Below, in pieces: positions 41,990-53,399 of a DNA stretch of 64,000 bases. Source of the stretch: Periplaneta americana (lineage: Eukaryota > Arthropoda > Insecta > Blattodea > Blattidae); contig NC_091125.1 of assembly GCF_040183065.1 (NCBI RefSeq), positions 126,959,621 through 127,023,620 of the forward strand. The letters run 5' to 3'. The number at the start of each line of letters is the position of its first letter. Positions within the stretch are counted from its first letter, which is position 1. A model generated the notes under the pieces. That model did no database searches. It was not told the origin of the DNA and saw only the letters and a list, made by a program, of their open reading frames with translations. Made by a program: the position numbers and the translations under genes.

Positions 41990-43070
41990 ATGTGTTTGGT
42001 GAATGGAAGGAATTTCATCACGATTATTGGGATTGTGTAGTATACGATCAATGTTATCTTATTTAAAAAAAATACTTGTTAAATCGAGTATGATGTTTCC
42101 AGTATTTACAAACAATTTTATAGGCCTATATTTCGTGGATTATACGCCTATATTATGACCGTGAAAGCACAATGCACACGAGATACCACAAAAATGTTAA
42201 TTTTCGTACAGAGTGGAAAGAATGTTTGTGTAAAGTTGAGTCAGCAGATTACCGTAGCAAACCAAGGGGGGAACAGTATTAACGAAATTGGACTTACGAT
42301 TACATAATGTCACTAGAACTTATTAGATCTAAAGAAAATACAAAAGTATTTCAGTTAAGATCTTATTATCAGGGAAAAAGTAATAAAGTCTAAAAATTCG
42401 GGAACCACACAGTAAGACAAACAATGGAATTTATTCCAAATCTAACATACAGTATACGAACCATAAACAAAACTGCATTACATGTTTAAGTTTTTTAAGC
42501 AGTCTCCTTTCAAAAAACTTCATAAATATCTTCGCGGCAAACGCAGACAGCACATGAGACTAGCATAACTACAGTACGATTATTTAGTCCTGACAGTCGC
42601 CGGCAATGTGCGCCTAGGTCAGGCGAGTCCATTTAGTTACGCCAAGGAATGTTCAGGTTAGTCTATCGCCTGCAATCAAAGCGATCGGATGTCTCGCGTG
42701 CGGTATAGCGTTGTGTTTCCAGTACAGTTTAGCTGTATTGCATTCCTTTACCGACCGCTCACCCTTACCTCTACTCCGGAACTCTCCCAACTACTACTAT
42801 TACTTCCCCTCTTTCGCGTCGTCAAGCTGTAAGGATTAAATAATCGGTCCGTACTAATATACTATGCGCATTAACTTGTTGGATGCGAGACTAATTCTGT
42901 CAACCTAAGATCCTTCCGAGGCCTCTAATGCTTCAATTGAAGAGTGTGTTCCTAAATGCAATCAATAACTTAAGCAAATTATTGATTAATGAAGAATGAC
43001 GCGCCCTTTAGGAAATCAGGTCTATACATCATCTTGAGTAAAAAATCATATGAATATGAGTCCAATAATT
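41990..43070. other. No supported gene
   Basis: AT-rich up to about 42530, then more balanced. No coding signal or repeat recognised. Confidence 0.4.
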
Positions 43071-43076
43071 ATTATA

Positions 43077-43802
43077 CAGGGTGTTTAAAAAATACGGCCA
43101 TAATTTCAGGTATGTATTTCCCACATGTAGACAATCAAAATAGTTTATTACAACATGTGTCCGGAAATGCTTTATTTCCGAGTTATGGCCTTCACAACAT
43201 TGAAATTCACCGGAACGTTTTTCTTTCCGCAGGTCGTTGCCGTCAAAGGAGACGTTAAGAGGGCATTCGGACAGTTCATTCCGAGGCGAAGGTTACATTC
43301 AGTGTTGTGTAGGCGTTAGACTGTGCGACATGTATTCAACTCAAGAGCAGGCAGAGATACACTTCATGTACGGTAAGGCGGACGTCAATGCTGCGCTGGC
43401 TCGTCGTTTGTACCAGGAGAGGTACCCACAGCGACAATGTCCAGATCGGAAGACATTTGTACATCTCCATTACCGTCTGTGCGAGTATGGAAAATTTAAT
43501 TCTCCTGATTTGGGAAGGGGACGACCAAGATCTACAACTCCAGAAGTACAGGAGGAGATTCTGGAGGCTGTGAACATGACTCGATGTGAGGTCTGTATTC
43601 AAGCAGGAGGTGGACATTTTGAACATCTTCTGTAATGACAACGACCTGCGGAAAGAAAAACGTTCCGGTGAATTTCAATGTTGTGAAGGCCATAACTCGG
43701 AAATGAAGCATTTCCGGACACATGTTGTAATGAACTATTTTGATTGTCTACATGTGGGAAATACATACCTGAAATTATGCCCCGTATTTTTGAAACACTC
43801 TG
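43077..43802 (+). mobile_element. DD41D mariner, internally deleted twin of 9386
   Basis: Same TIRs and TA flanks (43075-43076 and 43803-43804). Compared with 9386-10864 it lacks about 751 bp, equivalent to 9893-10643, and the break shows a 2-base overlap (TC). The remaining frame reads from the DUF4817-like region (MYSTQEQAEIHFMYGKAD) straight into RCEVCIQAGGGHFEHLL, so all three catalytic Asp residues are gone. It could still be mobilised by an intact transposase because both ends are present. Confidence 0.92.
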
Positions 43803-44145
43803 TATAATTTTTGTTTTTACTTATCCTATGTAAAAATCCATAGGTGGTACTGTGAATCTTGTTTCCGTCCTAATACAGACAGTGGGGCCTGCACTAAGGG
43901 AAGTGGGGTTCAGCTGTGACGTGAAGTACGGGGAGAAAGGATAGGCCAGATCTGGTGATAGCAACTGTTGTTGATAAGTGGGCTTAACATTGGAAGAGGT
44001 CCCTTCAGAGACCTAGCGGCGTATGTACTGTCAAAATGATGGTGCCTCCACTCACTTTACTCGTGCTGTAGCAGCCCACTTACGAAAGTACAAACAAGAG
44101 AACAATTACTTGTCCGTATTGTGAGCGCTGCCGCGCTTATCAGCC

Positions 44146-44244
44146 ATGACGAATTACGAATTAGTACGAGCGCGATTTACAACTGTGCGGCGAAATGTGT
44201 TGCAGTTGAAAGGGGAATATTTGAAAATCTGTTTCCAAACTCAG
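44146..44244 (+). CDS. Candidate first coding exon of unidentified gene
   Basis: ATG 44146 opens 33 codons (MTNYELVRARFTTVRRN ... YLKICFQTQ) that run to a consensus donor, CTCAG|GTAAGT, in phase 0. The region just upstream is GC-richer than its surroundings and could be a promoter. No phase-0 acceptor partner was identified. It might belong to the gene 2 locus or to a separate gene. The call rests only on the donor and the open frame. Confidence 0.3.
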
Positions 44245-45899
44245 GTAAGTTTATCTTCTGTTTAATGTTTTGTGTATTTTTAATTACTTTCCTTTAATTC
44301 TACTCACAACTGCTACTTTCTTATAGGAATTTGTTTTGCTCAAAATGAACTATCGCACCGATTCCTAAAGCGCGTATCATAATACTTATAACGAAATTAT
44401 TCTAGTCATAAAAGTTTATACCTTTAACTGTCGCAAGTATCATAATTACGAGTAGGTAAATAAATCTACTCAAGACACCTGATTTTGACGAGTGTTTTTA
44501 CTGTTATTTCTTATTGCAATCAACAATTATTTACATTATTCAACAAATACGTTTATAATACTCATACTACAACTTCAACTGATCAACCAATTTCGCTAAC
44601 AGGTTTCGAAATAGTATATTAAGATACAAGGCTGGGAAGTGCTTTTACAAAATCGAGGCAAACTTTGAAAAACGAGCAGAGTGAGTTTTCCAATTTCCGA
44701 GATTTTGTCATGCACTTTACAAACGTGTATTGTACAACTTTTTTTAAACGATCATATTTTTTAAATTGCAAATACAATGTATTTTGCACTGAAAATGTAG
44801 AGCAATATTATTCCAAAGCCTTAGCAAAATTTCACTGTAATGGTAACTACGTAGCAATAAGTGCACTGTAATGAATCTATTTCAGTATAGTTTCATGTTA
44901 CGAAGAATGGCTTCCCTAGCAACAAGTTTCTGTGTGGGAATTCTAACTTTCAAGGCCTGACAACAATAGCTCTAAATACAGCAAAAAATACGATCCTCCA
45001 AAAGAAATATTACTGGTCAAAGCAGACTTACTTACGGAGCTTGTTTAAGAGCACGTACAGTATGTTATGACTTTATAGTGTTTAATTTTGTATGGAGAAG
45101 ATAGAATTTTTGTAATCTCAAAATGGAGGATTTATTTTATCGTAAAAATAATAAACATACATAAAAGGAAAAGATATTCCCTCTATACGCCATGAGCCAT
45201 AGTTTGTTCAAGTTTCCTGAATGGACGTGCCTAGTATCTCATTTAAATACTCTGAACTTCCGTTATTTAGTATTTTAAGTAAGAAAGTGCCTAATTCTTG
45301 CAAATGAATTTTTGCCAGCTTCCTGTTCTGTTCGCTGATTGTAGTTACGTTAGTACCTCTGCAAGTCCTGAAGACACTTTCTGGTTTCTACGTAAGGACT
45401 GCTATCTTCAGTTTTGTCAGATTATGGGTTCTTCAGTATCTTACGTTCCGATTTTAAGGCATTCAACACAGTTCTGTACTAATTTCGGTAATATAATTAT
45501 GTAAGAGAGCTTGAAAATATTTCCGTAAGTGTTTACTCCTGACTTAGAATTACAGCTTTGGACTTACGGCCTGGCTATCCACGAGAATTATGAAGTGCTA
45601 ATTAGCGTAGGTCTAACTCATCGCACACAATTTTATGCAGACACAGATACTTCGGCGTGAAAGAATGGCGTATCTCCAAAGACTGAGTCGTAGAAAAGTT
45701 AAAATGTATTCTTGATTCTCAGTCAATATCGAATTGTAAATTTATAATTTATTAAAAAAAGATGTAAAAAGATATAATTAAAGAACTGCTTATATGAAAA
45801 TAAATATATAATCTTCATAGAATGATAGTCTACTTTTAGATTAACTTGTATCAATTTTAATGTAACTGGTAAGATACGTAGCCCCATTATTGTTCCAGA

Positions 45900-45901
45900 G
45901 G

Positions 45902-45941
<40 letters not shown>

Positions 45942-46640
45942 TTATTTTAGCTGCCAAGTTAAGGCCGTAAGGTCTTCTCTTACACTCAACCAGCAAAAAG
46001 TATACATTATGTATGAACTTAAAAGCTACAAAGAATACAACAATCTGACTTAAATATAAGTTACGTCTATACAAGAGTTACTCATGAATTAAACAGTAAA
46101 ATGCTATGAACTATTAATTAAACAATGAAATACAAACTGTGTAGCAAAATTAAACTAAAATACATAGAATGTTAATATATTTAAAATAATGTTAGATAAC
46201 AGGAAGTACTGAGAGGCAATTTTGAAAGTACAGCGCTATCAGGATGCATGTCTAAAGAAAGAAGTTACCATATAGTCAGCGATCGTTAAGTCATTATAAT
46301 TAGAGTGAATTGCTAAGAAGGTTATCCTTTAAGCTATTTTTTAAAATGTTTATTGTCTTTCAACCCCTAATTCTTTGGGACAAGAAATTCCATTGTCGCG
46401 AGGTGGATACTGTAAAAGATGAAGAGTAACAATATGGTCTATGAAGAGGTATAGACTACTGCATTGTAACTTAACTGATAATTCCTTTTAGAAACAATGA
46501 TGAGGAGGTGATGCTGGGAAAACCAGGTGTGACGAAAGCATTTCCAAGAAAATCTGCTCAATACCGTCTCTGTCTAACACAAATTCTACTTGAATCCTTA
46601 GAGATATAAACGTCTAATAACCGACAAGATATCTGTTCAG
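45900..46640 (-). repeat. LINE 3' region with (ATT)n tail
   Basis: On the minus strand the sequence ends AAGACCTTACGGCCTTAACT, then TGGCAGCTAAAATAAATTATT and an (ATT)n run (45905-45941 on the + strand as AAT). The GGCCTTA...CTAAAATAAAT form is similar to the LINE ends at 48940 and 62080. The part beyond 46200 is uncertain. Confidence 0.45.
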
Positions 46641-47108
46641 GTAAAGCACAGTCTTAAAAATTTAAAAACATAAATTTGTTGACCAAAAATGTAATATTTG
46701 AAGAAATACTCAACACACTGCGCTATGTCTGTAATTTACTGAAAGCAGAATTTGTCCGCCAGTTCTCACCCATGTTGAAATTCGAAGTAGGAAAGTAGGA
46801 TCATAACTTTCACCTAAATGTCCGCGCTTGTTCCACTCTCGAACCCTAATCCATTTATACATCCCAAACAGAAAGACAAAGGATTTGACCAGTGCTATAA
46901 GGCGATCAGTTGGCTACGTAATTGCCGAGCCAGTCTATTGTCCCCGATGGTAGATTGAAGACAGTCAAATGCCCCACCACCACCACCGGGAGCACGCCAT
47001 TGGCCGGCAACTGGCGTCATGTGAACGCGACATGCTAATTACTACGCTGTTTTGGGGACTAGGCTGCTTGAGTCAACCGAGAAGTGAGTTTTCTCGCGTA
47101 TTTTTCAG

Positions 47109-48412
47109 TAGAGATGGGATGATTCATTTTGAAGTATCGGTTCAGTAAGAACGATTCCCTAAAATGATTCGTTCATTTGATTCACAGATGTTCCGATACA
47201 AGTATGAACGAATTACACAGTGGATCTTCATTTCTATCCAGCGATACCTTTCGTTCGTTACTACAATATTTACTTCACGTTCACTTTTTGCTCACTAGAT
47301 GACAGCACATCACAATGCATTAGTGGTAAATTGACACGGTCGTCCACTGGTTGCAAAGACGTATTAAAGACATAGTAGTACATATACTTAAAGAGATAGA
47401 GAAATGGGTACCGGTATATACAATAAGTTTAATATCTCCTACATTATGTGACTCTACTGTAATGTTATAAAGTTATAATATTTAGGCTACATAATCATTA
47501 ATCAGTAATGAAAAATAGAGATAAAATAATTAAACAGGTCACAGATTTTACAGTTTGAACACCAAAAGGAAGTTGAGAAAATTTTAATAAAACATAAAAA
47601 TCCAGGAAAGTCTGCTTAGTCTGATTGGCGTGTATGTTTTCCCTATCTCTTTTACATTTTTTGTCTAAAAATATTATACAAATGGTACAGTTTATGCGTT
47701 ATAATATTCACAAGTTTTGTTTTTTAATTTTCCTGTAGGCCTAACTTCATATTTTTAAATTTATGGTGGGCGACATTTTCTAAATTTCATAAATGGTTGG
47801 CGATTTTGTACTATTCTGTTTAGGATAAATATATTGTTTAAGTATGTGATAAGGAATACTAGCTTTCGTATCCATGTGATTAATTTAGACGTATGAATAT
47901 GAACAAGTTAGTCTATAATTAAGAACATCATAATTGGATTAAGCTGGAACGGTATCGGTAATTAAAAAATAAATAGTTGATGTAATGCGAACAATTTTAT
48001 TTTCTACCCGTTTTAAAAGATTAATGAAATAGATATTCTACCTTAGCAATTCATTATATCCAAACATGGCACTGACAACTTAAATACATCGTTCTATGAG
48101 ATTAATAACAGCTGATTTTAACAAGGTTCCTCTACCAGCTACCAGATGTCGCAAATATCGCAGCGTATGAAACAAGCACGTCTGTTACTGGGCGGATCTA
48201 GACATCTGCTAGTGAGCGGACCAATAAGGAACCTGGATTCAGAAGATTCGATGTAGAAAACGATTCATAACGAGTGAGAACCGAGAACACTATCGATTCA
48301 ACTTTCGGTTCAGGAAGGAATCGATTCATTTCGTTTACTGAATCATGATTCGTTCGTTCGGTTCAATGATTCGTTCATTATGAACAACTCGTTCATAATC
48401 TTACCACCACTA
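47109..48412. mobile_element. hAT-type non-autonomous transposon with 8-bp TSD
   Basis: TTTTTCAG flanks both sides exactly (47101-47108 and 48413-48420), the 8-bp duplication typical of hAT elements. The ends are TAGAGATGGGATGATTC on the left and TAGTGGTGGTAAGATTATG (reverse complement) on the right. Both terminal regions are crowded with GATTCGTTC/GATTCATT-type motifs, likely transposase-binding repeats. The 1.3-kb interior has no recognisable transposase. Confidence 0.88.
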
Positions 48413-48439
48413 TTTTTCAGTTGTTCTTCGTTGTAATAA

Positions 48440-49000
48440 TGCCCCCAAAGTGGAGTGACGCTATTAATATCAAATTCTTTGAGCTGTCTAAGGAGAAGCG
48501 ATGTTTGTGGGACCAGCACCATGACTTTTACAAGAACAAAAATTCTCGCGAAAAGGCATTGTCTGGTATTGTTGGTGAGAATGAACATTGAAGGATTCGG
48601 TGCTGCTGAGGTCAAAGCGAAAATTAAGTCCCTCCTTGGCACTTTCAACATAAATTCGCTAAACAGATTCGCTGACATCAGAAACTGTCGGAATTTAGTA
48701 GCGTTCAAAAGCAAACTTATTAAGCATTTTCTTACTGCGTAGAGTAGGTTTACTTTTTACTTAATTAATAAAAAATTTCTTTTCTCTTTTCTTATCTTCT
48801 ACAATAAGCTGTCTAGCTATTATTAAATAGTTAATCTTTTATAGTACTTTGATTTTTATTGTATTTGTAAATTTAATATTAATTGTAATTATAATTGTAA
48901 TAGTATTCTTAATATTGTAGTTGTAATCCCTTGGTAGAGGGGAAGAGAAGGCCCGGTGGCCTTATCTCTACCAGCTTAAATAAATAGGTTCTAAAAATAA
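48440..49000 (+). pseudogene. LINE C-terminus and 3' UTR
   Basis: The + strand encodes FNINSLNRFADIRNCRNLVA and FKSKLIKHFLTA before a stop at 48740, matching the end of CR1/Jockey-type LINE ORF2 (NxxP/FxxIRxxxxLxxFKxxLKxxL). The 3' UTR then has a GTAATCCCTTGGTAGAGGGG block, GGCCTTATCTCTACCAG, and a TTAAATAAATA tail. The same 3' end appears at 61894-62170. The copy is 5'-truncated at about the hAT insertion. Confidence 0.65.
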
Positions 49001-49439
49001 ACAGCAACTCGGGACACCACAGATGCTGCACACTCAGTCATTTTTCGTCACCTACTGCCACGGCAATACTTTCCTCGTGTGAGTTGGTCAACTTTCAACT
49101 TGATTGGGCGGCGACTGTCTCGCAACATTTTGGTAAAAATTGTCCACAATTATTTTCTCGCCAATAGGCCTCCTGTAAATGCGACTTAAGAGACAATAGG
49201 ATTTAATTTCCTCTGGGAATAAGAGACAGCCATATTTAATTTCTTTTGCAAGTCAGATATAACATACAGTATTATTTAACGGCAGGACACCGCTATTACC
49301 CAAATGAAAAAAAAAACTTTATTGCTCAAAAACAGTTTTAAAAGCAGTAACGAAATATAATAAATATTTGTAAAAATTAATGAACGAATAAAATATTGTT
49401 ACTTTCATCACGTCTATCTACCTAGAATCTAAATATTCT

Positions 49440-50350
49440 CCAGATATGTACGTGCAATAGTGACTAAAGAATCAATGGGCAGACCTTTCTTGGAAGAATA
49501 TTGCGCCATAGCTGCAGCTGTATTTATCAAAGTAAGTGTTAACCTATGTGAGTGCTTTATTAAACATTGGCGGGAAGCCAAGTTGGAGCTCAGACAGAGA
49601 TGTTAAACATTGTAAAACAAATACACATCACTTTTTCGTGTGCAAGCGAACCAGAAACATCGACATTTTTTTCATCCTGTCTACTGCGTAAATTTTCAAA
49701 CAACAGGTATGATAAAGTAGAAACTGTCTTACAAGTTATGTAAAATTAAATACAGGTTTCGTCAATTTGAACTTATTCACACTATCAACATATTCATTAT
49801 GAGTATAATGTTAAAAATAGCTTAGTAGGTAAATATACAGGTATCTCTTAAAGCTATACGGTGTATGGTGGCATGGAGGTAAAGCACACGTGCTTTCTTG
49901 ATCTCGGCACAAAGACGTGGTGTGCCCAGAACCAAGCTCCGGCCGACTTTTACCTCAGGAAGAAACCTGCATTAAATTTGACAGCAGACTGTAGATACCT
50001 GGAGCCGGTCAGAAAGTTATAGTGACAAAAATTCTACCACCACACGGAGGCGAATCCGGGACATTCCACTTCGCAGTCTATTCTGCAGAAAATGCGCCAC
50101 AACACTTCCAAGAATAGATTGGTAACGTTTGCAAATCTAATTATATACCTTCTTAATCTATGCAGACTTGACGGAAAGATCGGAGAGAGCTGTCTGTATT
50201 GCACATCGACACAAGGGACTGCAAGATTCTGCACCTCACTCTACGCCAAGAAACAGAACTTAGAAGTGCTTGCATTACAGGTGAGTTCGATCTTACAATA
50301 TATTCTCAGGTTTATGTAATATGTCGTATCAATATGCGACACATAATACA
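49440..50350 (+). repeat. Promoter-like repeated block, unit C
   Basis: Third copy of the block, nearest to candidate gene 2. It has ACACATCACTTTTTCGTGTG and GAACCAGAAACATCGAC, then a donor-like AACAACAG|GTATGA near 49706. Further on, TTAATCTATGCAG precedes an exon-like segment (about 50167-50280) that ends CATTACAG|GTGAGT. The exon-like piece could be a 5' non-coding exon for gene 2, whose first coding exon starts with UTR at 52141. In unit A the reading frames differ, which argues against a conserved protein. Confidence 0.5.
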
Positions 50351-50359
50351 TTAATTTCT

Positions 50360-51420
50360 TCATTAATGTCAATATTTCCTATGATTGCTTTCTTACTGAA
50401 AGATTCGGCTTAAAATTTCTGTGACCTGTTTCTTAATGTGACTAATTTGACTAGTGGAGAGTTGACAAATAAATCTGTGAGAAATGGCAACTTGAGTACT
50501 GTACATTTTGTTTCTTAAAATTTTTTTGACAAGATGACCCTCAACTGTTGACAAATTTGACAAAAAATATGGCAGATCTCAACATAGGATTGCTTCAGAA
50601 AATCAGAAAAGAAAAGAATATCTATTATTATGCATTATTTTTTGTATTTCCACCAAAAATAATAAAAGGTGGAAGCAAATTGTTCTGTTACTGATGAAGC
50701 ATTAGATCAACCTGTGTTTCATTTAAATTCACATTCAATCCAAAATTATTACTAGTACAAGCTTTTACGTTTTGTTGAGGTTAAACTAATCTCTCACAAA
50801 ATTCATGTGTATATTTTTTACAACAAAATTAACAACACTTTTTCTGTATATTTTTATTTTCTCTCTTGGGTTATGTACTGTAATTCTTCCTGAAAAGGGG
50901 ACATACACCTTTTAGTACTGAAAAATTAATGAAATTTAGTATTTTTATCTCGGCAATTAATAGTTCTGTAACCTTGAAATCATATATATGCTCAATATAC
51001 ACTATTTTTTGCTATTGTATACTATAGTATTTCCAGATTTAGTAACACTGGTATTGTTATGGGTTATTATAAATACAAAATGACACACGTAAATTTTGTT
51101 TATTGAAGCGCTTCCATGAAAACTCTAACAGTTTTTAAGATATTGCAGTAAAATGTTGCATGCTACTGTATTTTGTAATTGTGAATAGACATATCTAGAG
51201 CTATTGGTTTAACACTTAAAGTTTTTTAATTTTTTATATTTTTGATCTAAAAAATTAACTGTTACTTTGAAAATGTAAACTAAAATGAGGTATTTAAAAG
51301 TTTTGATATAATACTGTTCATATTATGACATTCAGGAATGATTAGAAAATACCATGGTAACGGCATTTGAACCCACAAATTGCTGCTGCCATTTTGAATT
51401 GTTAATGACTCATAATGGTA
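50360..51420. other. AT-rich gene-free stretch
   Basis: No motif or repeat recognised. It is possible intron of candidate gene 2 if unit C is its first exon. Confidence 0.4.
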
Positions 51421-51427
51421 ATAATAA

Positions 51428-51575
51428 TAAAAGTAATCCGTGGCGTCACAGCCCTGCAAGGGCCCAGACCGACCAGGTGGTTGCTGGCCTCACGTTCATA
51501 TGCCGAAGCAGAGCTGGACGATCATCCAACCAGAATTGCGGTATCGTGTGGTTAGCACGGAAACCTGGTTAATGA
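51428..51575 (+). repeat. Truncated dispersed repeat (GTGGCGTCACAGCCC type)
   Basis: GTGGCGTCACAGCCCTGCAA ... GGGCCCAGACCGACC ... CATATGCCGAAGCAGAG ... GTATCGTGTGGTTAGCACG matches a repeat I know from several orthopteroid and cockroach genomes. It breaks off after GTTAGCACG. Its class (SINE or other) is not settled from sequence alone. Confidence 0.6.
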
Positions 51576-52140
51576 ATCTTGCGCAACTATATTTTTGACG
51601 TATGTTCTACTATAGATGCAAGAGAGAGAAATTTTAAGTTTTGAAATTAAAAGTTTATTCTGACGTCACTCATAATTTTCCACAGTCTCGTTCCATTCTC
51701 TATTTAATGTGCCTTGCAGTTTTGCAAACAATAGTCACAGAATTATTGGGTATGTGGGTTGTGTATATGCATGAATATCAAAATACACTACAGAGAAAAA
51801 GAAAGTAGCGTACATATATTTTATTGATTTAATTCGAGTATAGGTATTTCACGCAAATGAATGGGATTTTCTAAAATCACCTATAAATTTCTTGTAAATC
51901 ATTTATCTTTTACAACATTTAACCGTGTATATGTAAAACTTCCAAACATGGATTCAGCTGGATGAGTGAAAGGTTCCGTCGCAAAGTGTAGTCCAGGATA
52001 GAAGGCAAATAACTTTTTATTTAATTAATTCTCGAAAAACTGTTACGTTAACAATTGTTGCCTACAATTATAAGTTTCACATATCGTAAGATCATGAACA
52101 TGCGATGAATTAAATTATATTTCTTTTTTTTTTTCCACAG

Positions 52141-52252
52141 GCGCTACAACAGCTTAGACTACAATAACAACACAGGATGGACGAAGGCAAGGAAGGAGCA
52201 GATAATATAGTTTTCTGTGAAGATAACAAAGACGAAGAATATGAAATTTTCG
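52141..52252 (+). CDS. Candidate gene 2, first coding exon
   Basis: A strong acceptor (a long T tract then TTTTTCCACAG) precedes 52141. ATG 52177 begins MDEGKEGADNIVFCEDNKDE and the exon ends EYEIFG at TTTTCG|GTAATA, leaving phase 1. Bases 52141-52176 are 5' UTR with a stop in frame upstream, so ATG 52177 is the likely start. It is acidic and short like exon 1 of gene 1 (2429-2498), with the same exit phase. No domain is recognised. Joined to 54832-54883 and 62318-62570 it gives 126 residues without a stop. Confidence 0.5.
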
Positions 52253-52490
52253 GTAATAACGCAAGTTCTATTACTAATATAATTAGTGACTCTACATGTA
52301 GAGAATATTTAACATGACAGTATCGTACTGAATTATAGAAATTAAGATAAATAATACTCTTAAAAATCACTTTTCCAGGCAGTTTTCGTCCAAACATCTT
52401 TCCGAATGTACTGGACATCATACTGTTCTTCCGTTGTTAGCAATGTGTCATACTTATATCTGTTCTATTTCTGTCGAGAAAGACGAGTGT

Positions 52491-52898
52491 GTACAGTAGT
52501 GGCAAAAAAATGGGGGCCGACCCTTGTAGCTGATTTCAGAGCCTTGTTCACTCCAGAGCACGAAAGACTGGTAACTAAAACTTTCGTCGTTCGAATCCTG
52601 CCTGGGAAGGATATTCTTTTTTTGTTCCTTATTCAAATTTATTCCCAATACTTTTCGATTGCAGCGATATTTTACTACTTAATTAACTTATTATTCCCAG
52701 AACATGAATTTTACCAGCTATCGAAAAGTATTGGGAATAAATTTGAATAAGGAACAAAACAAGTTTCCTTCCCAGGCAGGATTCGAACCACGAAAGCCTT
52801 AGTTACCAGTCTATCGTGCTCTGGAGCGAATAAGGCTCTGAAATCAGCTACAAGGGTCGGTCCGGTTCTTTTTTTTTTTTTTTTTGCCACTACTGTAC
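52491..52898. mobile_element. 408-bp foldback element with tRNA-like segment in each arm
   Basis: The ends are exact inverted copies, GTACAGTAGTGGCAAAA, and the arms of about 165 bp are nearly identical reverse complements around a 60-base loop. Each arm holds GTAACTAA.....GTCGTTCGAATCCTGCC or its complement, which resembles a tRNA box B. No coding capacity. It starts 238 bp inside intron 1 of candidate gene 2. Confidence 0.88.
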
Positions 52899-52963
52899 GC
52901 TAAATAAATTCTTTGCAAATCAGATGAGGAAGGTAACCTATTGGATCCATGTAGTATATCATA

Positions 52964-53394
52964 TAGGGTGAACCGTAAGAAATGTCATTAATTTCAGGGG
53001 TTATTCTTTGAAATATTTGAAACAAAAAGTTTAATACAATCTTGTTCGTTTTTGCTTTCTTTTCGAGATAAAGATTTTTTCATAAATATGAAGTAATTAA
53101 ACATTGTAAAATTCCTTTGCAGAACGAACAAATTTCTGCACATTTAAAGCACAAAACTAGAATCGTTTCAATAACTTGTTATCATAATACACTGCTCTCT
53201 TAAATTGACTGAACATATTATCAAGTATTAAATCATGTTTTTCCCAAAACACGGTATGCAATTTTTAGTATAAAACAACTAATATCTCGAAAAAGAAAGC
53301 AAAAAGGGGCAAAATTTTATTAAACGTTTTTGTTTGAAATATCTAAAATAAAATAACCCCCAGAATTTAATGACATTACTAACGGTTCATCCTG
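52964..53394. mobile_element. MITE with about 110-bp TIRs and TA flanks
   Basis: The left end TAGGGTGAACCGTAAGAAAT and the right end (reverse complement CAGGATGAACCGTTAGTAAT) stay similar for about 110 bp, through TTTGCTTTCTTTTCGAGATA. TA flanks both sides. A length of 431 bp without coding sequence fits a mariner-type miniature element. It lies 65 bp after the foldback element. Confidence 0.85.
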
Positions 53395-53399
53395 TATAT

